Below, in pieces: positions 7,447 through 13,776 of a stretch of DNA of 32,446 nt; the stretch's first letter is position 1; every line of letters starts with the position of its first letter. Source of the stretch: an uncultured Clostridia bacterium (GTDB lineage: Bacteria; Bacillota; Clostridia; Peptostreptococcales; Anaerovoracaceae); the NCBI GenBank assembly GCA_934256595.1, contig CAKQOW010000024.1, positions 1 through 32,446 on the forward strand, in the 5' to 3' direction. The position numbers and the translations under genes were made by a program. Under the pieces are notes generated by a model, which had not been told where the DNA came from, searched no databases, and was given only the letters and a program-made list of their open reading frames with translations.

Positions 7447-8533
7447 ATATCACCTCGCTTTCTATAAGGAGATCTTCTCCCAGTTTTTCAAAACTGCTGT
7501 TCTCAAGTATAAACGAATCGGCAGGATCAGCCACTCCCTTGCCCTCGACAGGCGTAAGAGCTGTCTTTCCTCCCAGTATTTTCGGTGCAACATATGCCTG
7601 CACCTTTTTTACAATTCCGCTCTGCAGGGCAGCCCAGTTAAGTGTGCCGCCGCCTTCAAGCAGAATACTGTCGATCTGCAGCTTTCCCAGTTTTTCCATA
7701 AGCTGCTTCAAATCCACATGACCGTTTTTTTTGTCGGTGTGCAGAATCCGGCAGCCTTTCTTCACATATATCTCACACCTGTCTGCATCTTCACAGCAGG
7801 TTGCAATTATTGTCGGCACCTCTCCGGCAGTAGCAACAACCTGCGCTTCAGGCGGTATGCGAAGATTTGTGTCACAGATTATACGAACGGAATTCTGCAG
7901 TCCGTCAATTCTGCAGGTAAGCTGCGGATCGTCTGCCAGTACAGTTCCTGCGCCGACCATAATTCCGCTGTATCTGTGACGCTGTCTGTGCACATGTTCT
8001 CTTGCGCTGCTGCCTGTGATCCATTTCGATGCGCCTGTATAACATGCGATTTTTCCGTCCATGGTCATGGCATATTTCATAACGACAAAAGGAAGCTCTG
8101 TTCTGATATAGTGGAGAAACACTTCGTTAAGCCTGTCGCATTCATCTTTTAGTACATTCTCTGTTACCTCAATACCTTTAGATCGCAGCAGCTTAATTCC
8201 TTTGCCGGCAATCAGAGGATTGGGATCGGATGATCCGACAACTACTCTGCTTATTCCCGCTTCAATAATTGCATCTGTACAAGGCGGCTGTTTCCCGTAG
8301 TGACAGCACGGCTCTAAATTCACATACATAACTGCGCCCTCGGGATTTTCGCTGCAGGCTGCGAGAGCGTTTCGCTCCGCATGCGGTTCTCCGTATTTTT
8401 CATGCCAGCCGCTGCCTATAATTTTTCCGTCTTTAACAATCACCGCCCCCACCATCGGATTAGGTGATGTAAAACCGCAGCCGTTTCGGGCAAGCTGTAA
8501 TGCTTTGCGCATATAATCAGTGTCTTTGTTCAT
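7424..8533 (-). CDS. ribD: Bifunctional pyrimidine deaminase/reductase
   Basis: A 369-residue enzyme for the second and third riboflavin steps. The N-terminal cytidine-deaminase-like domain (about 1-145) has the zinc motif HAERNA and later EPCCHYGKQPPCTDAI. The C-terminal reductase (about 150-365) has FVVMKYAMTMDGKIA, GSSAREHVHRQR, GAGTVLADDPQLTCR and LLEGGGTLNW. The ATG follows AGGAGG by a comfortable spacing. It is the first gene of the operon, separated from the FMN aptamer by about 160 nt holding two terminators, so it should be off when FMN is abundant. Confidence 0.96.
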   Translation of the reverse strand: MNKDTDYMRKALQLARNGCGFTSPNPMVGAVIVKDGKIIGSGWHEKYGEPHAERNALAACSENPEGAVMYVNLEPCCHYGKQPPCTDAIIEAGISRVVVGSSDPNPLIAGKGIKLLRSKGIEVTENVLKDECDRLNEVFLHYIRTELPFVVMKYAMTMDGKIACYTGASKWITGSSAREHVHRQRHRYSGIMVGAGTVLADDPQLTCRIDGLQNSVRIICDTNLRIPPEAQVVATAGEVPTIIATCCEDADRCEIYVKKGCRILHTDKKNGHVDLKQLMEKLGKLQIDSILLEGGGTLNWAALQSGIVKKVQAYVAPKILGGKTALTPVEGKGVADPADSFILENSSFEKLGEDLLIESEVIYDVYGNS

Positions 8534-8551
8534 AATCCAAACATCCTCCTG

Positions 8552-8584
8552 AAAAATTAAAAACCCCGAACAAATCGTTCAGGG
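8552..8584 (-). terminator. FMN-controlled terminator next to ribD
   Basis: On the minus strand CCCTGAAC pairs with GTTCGGGG (8 bp, one G-U pair) around a 5-nt loop, followed by TTTTTAATTTTT. Its 5' arm, with the preceding G (GCCCTGAA, 8578-8585), is perfectly complementary to TTCAGGGC at the 5' end of the FMN aptamer (8791-8798). That offers an obvious alternative antiterminator pairing. Confidence 0.85.
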
Positions 8585-8614
8585 CAAACAAAAAAGCATG
8601 CGAAGTAATATACA

Positions 8615-8651
8615 GAAACAAAAAACTCCGGAATGTACAAACATCCCAGAG
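8615..8651 (-). terminator. Additional terminator inside the ribD leader
   Basis: On the minus strand CTCTGGGATGT pairs with ACATTCCGGAG (11 bp with two G-U pairs) around a 4-nt loop and is followed by TTTTTTGTTTC. It stands between the aptamer and the other leader terminator, so the rib leader carries two tandem intrinsic terminators. Confidence 0.75.
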
Positions 8652-8694
8652 CAGTTCTCATTAACCACAGAATAATGTAAAAATACTGTGTCTA

Positions 8695-8801
8695 ATCTTC
8701 TTTCATCCAGACTGTACTGTCGGCTTCGGAATTGCACCGAATCATGCCTTTCGGCTCGTGGGCTGTACCACCGGTAGGGAATTGCACCCTGCCCTGAAGA
8801 T
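8695..8801 (-). promoter_or_regulatory. FMN riboswitch (RFN element)
   Basis: The minus strand carries the RFN signature: 5' ATCTTCAGGGCAGGG, then TTCCCTACCGG, GTACAGCCC, CGAGC, GATTCGGTG, TTCCGAAGCCGACAG, and TCTGGATG, closing with GAAGAT. The outer P1 helix closes ATCTTC with GAAGAT. Position 4-6 of the two GGTGCAATTCC motifs reads GCA where GAA is commonest, a minor variant. It binds FMN and represses the downstream rib genes by transcription termination. Confidence 0.96.
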
Positions 8802-8822
8802 TTATTATTTGATTTTAATTGG

Positions 8823-8851
8823 ATTTTAACACTTATTTCTATAGATTTCAA
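8823..8851 (-). promoter_or_regulatory. Sigma-A promoter of the rib operon
   Basis: On the minus strand TTGAAA (8846-8851), a 17-bp spacer and TAAAAT (8823-8828). The expected start is about 15 nt before the aptamer. Confidence 0.7.
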
Positions 8852-9144
8852 GCACAATATTAAAATCAGAATAAGTTGCAATTATCAGAAATTATTGTAA
8901 TATTCAGGTTCAAACTCGGATATTTTTTGCATACAAAAGCAATATAATACGGAGTAATCTGTCCTAAAATCACCTTGTTTCCTGTACATTTATATATATT
9001 TCTCACCGGATGCGACATGTTGCCTAATCTGTCTAAAAATTTTGTACTCCTATAAAACCCTTGTTTTTTCAACGGTTGCACGGTCTCTGTTCACATCGGT
9101 TTCACAATGCGGAACAGTTTTTCCACATAATAAAACCGCCGCTA
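8852..9144. other. Divergent intergenic region, one weak hairpin
   Basis: This lies between the rib promoter (-) and the FIST-gene promoter (+). The only structure noted is CTGTTC (9087-9092) with GAACAG (9112-9117) followed by TTTTT, a weak plus-strand terminator-like hairpin with no evident transcript feeding it. No supported gene. Confidence 0.4.
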
Positions 9145-9173
9145 TTGACCGATTTAATTTTCAGACTTATTAT
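9145..9173 (+). promoter_or_regulatory. Sigma-A promoter of the FIST-ALDH unit
   Basis: TTGACC (9145-9150), a 17-bp spacer and TATTAT (9168-9173), about 65 bp upstream of the start codon. Confidence 0.7.
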
Positions 9174-9238
9174 AAATACAAAGAACAAGATAATATGTTT
9201 TTAAGGACTGAAACCAGTAAAAAAAGGAGGAAACAAAA

Positions 9239-10405
9239 ATGTTAAACATTAAAACAGGAAACAGCATCAACGCTAATGCTGCGGCAGCAGGCAAAGAAGC
9301 GGCAGCAATGGTAAAAGAAAACCTTACTGATATGAAAATGGCATTTGTCTACAGCGGAGTCCAGTATGACCAAAAAGAACTTCTGGCTTCTATAGCTTCC
9401 GAACTTCCGGGAGTTCCTCTTATAGGAAACACTTCATTTACAGGTGTTATAACTCCTGACGGCTATATCTCAGCTGATGACGGATTTGCAGGCATTATGG
9501 CATTGTCAGATGCGGACCTTACCGTAGGCGTTGCGGGCATGCCAAAGGAAGGCACTGCAAGACAGACAGGTCACAAGGTTGCCGAAAAGGCTCTCAAGGC
9601 TGCAGGAAGAACTGACGCACCTGCCTACTTCTATATGGCTGCACCGTCAGGTGAAGAAGAATACTACCTCAAAGGAATTACCGAAGTAATCGGCCGCGTA
9701 CCTTTCTTCGGAGGCAGCGCTGCAGACAATACAATCACAGGCGAATGGCTGCTTTACACCGATGAAATGGTTACGGCAGACGGTGTTGCAGTTGCGTTCT
9801 TCTACACTGACAAGCCTTTTGCAAACAAATTTACAGGTGCATACAACGAAACAGACAAGGCAGGAATCATAACAAAACTTGACGGTGACAGAACTCTGGT
9901 TGAAATCAACGGCAAACCTGCGCTTACACAGTACTGTGAATGGACAGGCGCATCTGCTGAAGATGTGGCGGGCGGAAATCTTCTGTCTTATGCAATATGC
10001 CACCCTCTTGCAGTCAAAGACCGCCTCGGAGATCTGGCGGCAATCAGACACCCTATGAACGGCAATGATGACGGTTCAATGGCAATCGGAAACAATATGG
10101 CAACAGGAACTGCAGTTGTTCTCATGGAGGCAACAGTTGACGAACTTATTGCATCGGTCGGCAAAACTCTTGAAGAACTCAAAGCCAAAATTGACGGACC
10201 TGTTGCAGGACTTCACCTTGTACACTGCGGCGGCAGAAGAGCCGGCATTGATGCAAGAATTGAAGAAGTTTACGAACAGGTTAAGAAAACAATCGGTGAT
10301 ATACCATTTATTATGGAATTTACTTTCGGCGAATACGGGTATGAAGATGACGGAAACAACACCTGCGGAGGCCTGATGCTTTCGTTCACAGCTTTCGGAA
10401 AATAA
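9239..10405 (+). CDS. FIST-domain protein (FIST_N/FIST_C)
   Basis: A 388-residue soluble protein with the two-part FIST architecture: FIST_N roughly 30-200 and FIST_C roughly 215-370. The family signature is seen in LPGVPLIGNTSFTGVITPDGY, VPFFGGSAADN and GVAVAFFYTD. The second half has IGNNMATGTAVVLMEAT and LVHCGGRRAGI. FIST proteins are thought to be small-molecule sensory modules, usually with signalling partners. This one has no fused kinase, cyclase or receiver domain and no membrane segment. It starts 7 bp after AGGAGG and leads a likely operon with an aldehyde dehydrogenase 73 bp downstream. The ligand and true function are unknown. Confidence 0.8.
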   Translation: MLNIKTGNSINANAAAAGKEAAAMVKENLTDMKMAFVYSGVQYDQKELLASIASELPGVPLIGNTSFTGVITPDGYISADDGFAGIMALSDADLTVGVAGMPKEGTARQTGHKVAEKALKAAGRTDAPAYFYMAAPSGEEEYYLKGITEVIGRVPFFGGSAADNTITGEWLLYTDEMVTADGVAVAFFYTDKPFANKFTGAYNETDKAGIITKLDGDRTLVEINGKPALTQYCEWTGASAEDVAGGNLLSYAICHPLAVKDRLGDLAAIRHPMNGNDDGSMAIGNNMATGTAVVLMEATVDELIASVGKTLEELKAKIDGPVAGLHLVHCGGRRAGIDARIEEVYEQVKKTIGDIPFIMEFTFGEYGYEDDGNNTCGGLMLSFTAFGK

Positions 10406-10413
10406 CTTACAGA

Positions 10414-10437
10414 GATAAAATCGGGGATAAAATCGGG
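10414..10437. repeat. 12-bp perfect tandem duplication
   Basis: GATAAAATCGGG occurs twice back to back (10414-10425, 10426-10437) in the gap between the FIST and ALDH genes. It is probably a slippage product; no function is evident. Confidence 0.8.
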
Positions 10438-10478
10438 ATTTTCTAACAGATAATAAGATAACGAAAGGAATAACAGCC

Positions 10479-11912
10479 ATGAAGATGATTATAAACGGCA
10501 AAAAAACCGACAGTGTAAGCGGCGCTGCATTTGATGTTATTGCGCCTGCTACAGGCAAAGTAATTGACAGCGTTCCAAAGGCTACTGCAGAAGATGTCGA
10601 AAACGCCATCACAGCAGCGGTAGAGGGACAGAAAATATGGGCAAAGGTTCCTGTTTCACAGAGAGCTGAAGTACTTTACAGATTTCTTCATATCGTTGAC
10701 ATGAACAAGGAATCACTGGCGCAGACATTATCTGCCGAAAACGGCAAACCTATAACCGAAGCCAGAGCCGAAATCGGCAATATCAAAATCGGCTTCTCAG
10801 GATTTATTGAACATGCAAAACACTATTATGGCGCTGTAATTCCTCCGGGAACAGAGCCCGGACAGGATAAGCATATGCAGATTGTAACAAGAGAGCCTAT
10901 AGGCGTTATTGCCTGCATCATACCTTTTAACTTCCCTTGCGATCTGTATGACCAGAAGGTTGCACCTGCTCTGATGATGGGAAATGCAGCTCTCGTACTG
11001 CCGTCCTCAGACAATCCTCTGACACTTATGAAACTTACAGAAATGCTGGTTGAAGCAGGCGTGCCTGACGGAGTAATCCAGTGTGTAACAGCGCCGGGCG
11101 CAGTAAAGAGCACTGCAGTAGCAGATCCGAGAGTACATCTTGTAACTCTTACCGGCAGTACGGAAGTAGGTATTGATACAGCTAAGATCGCTGCAGGAAA
11201 CCTGACTCATACAGCTCTTGAGCTTGGCGGAAACGATGCGTTCATCGTTTTAGATGACGGTGATGTGGATCTTGCGGTTGAGGAAATGATCTGGGGCAGA
11301 ATGTACAATACAGGTCAGGTATGCTGCGCAAGCAAGAGATTCCTCATCCATAATTCATTAAAAGATGAATTTACAGAAAAAGCAATTAAGAGAATCAAAG
11401 AGCTCAAATACGGCGATCCTTCCGAGGAAGATACTCAGATTGCCTGCCTGATAAGCGAAAAAGCTGCAATCAAGGTCGAAAAAGAAGTAAATCTTACTGT
11501 ACAGCAGGGAGGTAAGATAGTACTGGGAGGCAAGAGAAACGGCGCTTTCTATGATCCTACCGTTATCGTTGACGTACCTAAAACCGCAGATGTTGCAAAA
11601 GACATGGAAATCTTCGGACCTGTAGTACCTGTTATAGGCTTTGATACAGATGAGGAGGCAATTGAAATTGCCAACAGTTCCAAATTCGGACTTTCAAGCT
11701 GTGTATTCTCAAGAGATCAGAAGCGTGCTTTCAAGGTTGCATCTGCTATGGAAGCAGGCGGCGCGGTGATTAACGGAGCAAGCTTCTTCAGATCATTTGA
11801 AATGCCGTTTGGCGGCTGGAAACACAGCGGCATAGGTACAGAAGGTGTAATGGCAACCTTCAATGAAATGACAAGAGTTAAAAATATCGTCCTTAAAAAC
11901 ATAGTTGACTAG
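10479..11912 (+). CDS. NAD(P)-dependent aldehyde dehydrogenase
   Basis: A 477-residue ALDH-superfamily enzyme oxidising an aldehyde to an acid (or acyl product). Seen: PFNFP (Asn about 151), the nucleotide loop TLTGSTEVG (about 224-231), general base Glu in ELGGNDAF (about 248), and the catalytic Cys in GQVCCASKR (about 282). The C-terminal EIFGPVVPV and MPFGGWKHSG are also seen. Odd point: the usual Lys of the KPS/KPAE cofactor element is missing (ALVLPSSDNP, about 171-180), which may affect NAD versus NADP preference. The substrate is unknown; resemblance to succinate-semialdehyde or glycolaldehyde type enzymes is general. The start follows AAAGGA. It is co-directional with the FIST gene and convergent with an IclR regulator. 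Confidence 0.92.
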   Translation: MKMIINGKKTDSVSGAAFDVIAPATGKVIDSVPKATAEDVENAITAAVEGQKIWAKVPVSQRAEVLYRFLHIVDMNKESLAQTLSAENGKPITEARAEIGNIKIGFSGFIEHAKHYYGAVIPPGTEPGQDKHMQIVTREPIGVIACIIPFNFPCDLYDQKVAPALMMGNAALVLPSSDNPLTLMKLTEMLVEAGVPDGVIQCVTAPGAVKSTAVADPRVHLVTLTGSTEVGIDTAKIAAGNLTHTALELGGNDAFIVLDDGDVDLAVEEMIWGRMYNTGQVCCASKRFLIHNSLKDEFTEKAIKRIKELKYGDPSEEDTQIACLISEKAAIKVEKEVNLTVQQGGKIVLGGKRNGAFYDPTVIVDVPKTADVAKDMEIFGPVVPVIGFDTDEEAIEIANSSKFGLSSCVFSRDQKRAFKVASAMEAGGAVINGASFFRSFEMPFGGWKHSGIGTEGVMATFNEMTRVKNIVLKNIVD

Positions 11913-11926
11913 ATTTATTGCATCAC

Positions 11927-11960
11927 GCACAGAACCGGAGCATACGCTCCGGTTTTGTGC
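11927..11960. terminator. Bidirectional terminator between ALDH and IclR genes
   Basis: A 15-bp stem (11927-11941 with 11946-11960, one G-U pair) closes a 4-nt ATAC loop. The core AACCGGAGC/GCTCCGGTT is perfect, followed by TTTTG on the plus side. It fills the gap between the two convergent genes and abuts the IclR stop. Confidence 0.85.
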
Positions 11961-12725
11961 TTATTCCACATATCCAAGGGCTTTTGACAATTCAAAGGCT
12001 TTTTTTACCAGATAGTCAGCCACTTCATTTATCCTGTCGTCTGTCAGCACATGCTTCTCGCCGCTGGCGGATATGGCAGCCACAATATCCCCCTTGTAAT
12101 CATATACGGGAGCTCCTATGCATCTCTGACCTGTTTCATACTCCTCATCGTCCATAGCCCACCCCTGTCTCCTTACTTTTGCAAGCTCCGCGCGAAGCTG
12201 CTCCATATCGGATATCGTATTCGGGGTGAATTTAATAAAGCTGCAGTCCTTCATTATATCCTCAAGCTCACTGTTTGAGTAATTTGCAAGCATGCATTTG
12301 CCAAGTGACGAGCAGTATGCATTCACTCTGGTTCTTTTGATTGAATAAAGTCTTGAAGCAGACGGAGCAGTTATTTTATCTGCATATACCACCTGATCTC
12401 CGTCCAGTACTCCCAGATATGAAGCCAGTCCCAGATGGGTGTTTATCTCTGCAATGTACGGCCTTGCCTCAGTGAGAAGCTCCAGATTGTTGATATAGTA
12501 GCCGGTGGTTTCTATGAGCCTGTACCCTATTCGGTAGTTTCCCTCTCTGTTTTTTTCGAGGTAGCCTCTGTTCACCAACGTCATTATAATGCGGTATGCG
12601 GTACTCTTGTGAAGTCCGACAGAGTCGGATATATCCGTAAGGCTTCTGCCTTCTTCTTTAACTGCCACAGCTTCAATTATATCAATCGCTCTGTCTATTG
12701 ACTGTACGCTTTTGTCATCTGCCAT
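11961..12725 (-). CDS. IclR family transcriptional regulator
   Basis: A 254-residue regulator. The N-terminal winged HTH (about 8-65: SIDRAIDIIEAVA, SLTDISDSVGLHKSTAYRIIMTLVNRGYLE) is followed by the IclR effector domain. That domain has GLASYLGVLDGDQVVYADKI, SSLGKCMLA, VRRQGWAMDDEEYETGQRCIGAPVYDY and a late AAISASGEK. The ATG at 12725 (GAGGAG upstream) is preferred over an earlier one at 12776, which adds 17 unrelated residues. IclR proteins usually control nearby catabolic genes, so the convergent FIST-ALDH pair is the natural candidate target. A TATAAT at 12748-12753 could be its -10. Confidence 0.93.
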   Translation of the reverse strand: MADDKSVQSIDRAIDIIEAVAVKEEGRSLTDISDSVGLHKSTAYRIIMTLVNRGYLEKNREGNYRIGYRLIETTGYYINNLELLTEARPYIAEINTHLGLASYLGVLDGDQVVYADKITAPSASRLYSIKRTRVNAYCSSLGKCMLANYSNSELEDIMKDCSFIKFTPNTISDMEQLRAELAKVRRQGWAMDDEEYETGQRCIGAPVYDYKGDIVAAISASGEKHVLTDDRINEVADYLVKKAFELSKALGYVE

Positions 12726-12872
12726 ATGTTTTTCTCCTCGTAAAAATATTATATCAATAAAAGTTCTGCTCTGCATCTGTTTTCTCTGTTATACCGACAT
12801 ACGACCGGATTTTTTATTATTATATCAGAAAAAAACAGAAAATAAATAAAATTCGCAACAAACAGGGTTTTC

Positions 12873-12905
12873 TTAACGAAGATTTTATATCTTTTCCTGT
12901 ATTAT
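12873..12905 (+). promoter_or_regulatory. Putative activator site and -10 upstream of lipoprotein 1
   Basis: TTAACG (12873-12878) and TTTATA (12884-12889) form an 11-bp-spaced direct repeat of the kind bound by OmpR-family response regulators. A -10-like TATTAT (12900-12905) follows by 10 bp, with no good -35. The same arrangement recurs before paralog 2. The regulator is unknown. Confidence 0.45.
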
Positions 12906-12996
12906 ATGGTTAAGAGGCTGTTGTGAAGGCTTTACGGGCAGTTTCAGCTTCTTCAGAATTCGCCTTTATTAAAAGATAAGGCAGGGAGGGAAAACA

Positions 12997-13284
12997 ATGC
13001 ACCTGAAAAAATTAATATTTCTGCTGACAGTAATTATAACGGCTCTTTGCATTTCCGCCTGCTCAGCCGCAGACACTTCGGATGAATGCAACTGCAAAGA
13101 CAATATATGTATGGAAGACGGTATGTGCACAGAAGACTGCAAATGCCCTGATATGAAAGACGGCAAATGCCCTGAGGACTGTACGTGTATGAAAGATATG
13201 GCAGACGAGGATAAGGACAGCGAAAGCCTGATACCTGAAATACCGGAAAGACGCTGCATTCGATGCAAACGCCTAGCTTTTTAG
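12997..13284 (+). CDS. Small Cys/Met-rich lipoprotein, copy 1
   Basis: A 95-residue protein with a lipoprotein signal peptide (about 1-21) and lipobox ISAC (Cys22), so it is likely anchored outside the membrane. The mature part carries nine closely spaced Cys after the lipid Cys (CNC, ICMEDGMC, DCKC, GKCPEDCTC) interleaved with Met and Asp/Glu/Lys. This resembles metallothionein-like or redox-active Cys-rich modules, but I recognise no family. The last 27 residues differ completely from copy 2 and end with an extra CIRC pair, suggesting 3' rearrangement or frameshift divergence. The start follows GGGAGGG. Metal binding or thiol redox chemistry is an inference. Confidence 0.7.
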   Translation: MHLKKLIFLLTVIITALCISACSAADTSDECNCKDNICMEDGMCTEDCKCPDMKDGKCPEDCTCMKDMADEDKDSESLIPEIPERRCIRCKRLAF

Positions 13285-13322
13285 CCGGAAAAACAAATAA
13301 AATTCACATTAATCGGGATTTC

Positions 13323-13355
13323 TTAACAAAAAATTCATACCCTTTCCTGTACTGT
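13323..13355 (+). promoter_or_regulatory. Putative activator site and -10 upstream of lipoprotein 2
   Basis: TTAACA (13323-13328) and TTCATA (13334-13339) repeat at 11 bp, then TACTGT (13350-13355) at the same distance as in copy 1. Conservation between the duplicated copies, against divergence nearby (for example 13365-13425), supports a function. A shared OmpR-type activator is inferred. Confidence 0.45.
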
Positions 13356-13435
13356 ATGGCTAAAACCTGCGATTTAAAAATCATCGCAAAAGCTTTACGG
13401 AAAGTAATAAAAACATAAGTTGGGAGGTAAAAACA

Positions 13436-13729
13436 ATGAAGCTTCAAAAACTAATGGCAATGCTGGCGGTACTTATAATGGCTCTTTGCATTTCCGCCTG
13501 CTCAGCCGCAGACACTTCGGATGAATGCAACTGCAAAGACAATATGTGTATGAAAGACGGTATGTGCACAGAGGACTGCAAATGCCCTGATATGAAAGAC
13601 GGCAAATGCCCTGAGGACTGTATGTGTATGAAGGATATGACTGATGAGGATAAAGATATGACGGACGATGACAAGGATATGATGGACGATGACAAGGATA
13701 TGATGGACGATGACAAGGATATGAGCTGA
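13436..13729 (+). CDS. Small Cys/Met-rich lipoprotein with Asp-Met repeats, copy 2
   Basis: A 97-residue paralog of the preceding gene. It has the same lipobox (ISAC, Cys22) and the same nine-Cys core (CNC, MCMKDGMC, DCKC, GKCPEDCMC). It ends in four heptads of the type DDDKDMM (about residues 70-97). The core is almost identical to copy 1. The tail is strongly acidic with one or two Met per heptad, which could bind cations such as copper or calcium, or act as an oxidisable Met reservoir. It starts after GGGAGG and is followed after 47 bp by a lipid-anchored methionine sulfoxide reductase, with which it is probably co-transcribed. Its function is unknown. Confidence 0.7.
   Translation: MKLQKLMAMLAVLIMALCISACSAADTSDECNCKDNMCMKDGMCTEDCKCPDMKDGKCPEDCMCMKDMTDEDKDMTDDDKDMMDDDKDMMDDDKDMS
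13643..13726 (+). repeat. 21-bp tandem repeat encoding heptads
   Basis: Four in-frame 21-bp units (13643-13663, 13664-13684, 13685-13705, 13706-13726) encode DEDKDMT, DDDKDMM, DDDKDMM and DDDKDMS. The middle two are identical at the DNA level, indicating recent expansion. Copy 1 of the lipoprotein lacks the array. Confidence 0.9.
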
Positions 13730-13776
13730 CATTCCGTATCGGAATAAGTCCATATAAAACGGAAAGGATATTGCTT

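Larger units (their letters stand above)
12843..13729 (+). repeat. Tandem duplication of a lipoprotein gene with its promoter
   Basis: Two units, about 12843-13284 and about 13293-13729, share the upstream region (AAATAAAATTC, TTTCTTAAC, CTTTCCTGTA or its close variant) and the coding region. The offset is 450 bp at the promoter and 439 bp at the start codons. The coding identity is highest from the lipobox through the Cys-rich core, where long runs are identical. The signal-peptide front and the 3' ends have diverged. Confidence 0.9.

Noticed and set aside
7184..8152. A 322-codon open frame on the plus strand across ribE and ribD
   Set aside because: It runs antisense to two clear riboflavin genes, has no ribosome site and no recognisable domain; a shadow of coding bias on the other strand.
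9087..9122. A second small RNA ending at a hairpin before the FIST gene
   Set aside because: The stem is only 6 bp with mismatches inside and no convincing plus-strand promoter precedes it.
10414..10437. Tandem 12-mers as a regulatory operator for ALDH
   Set aside because: A perfect adjacent 12-bp duplication is more simply explained by slippage; there is no symmetry or promoter nearby.
12781..12830. An IclR operator palindrome near CCGACATACGACCGG
   Set aside because: The symmetry is partial and the element is not repeated near the FIST-ALDH promoter.
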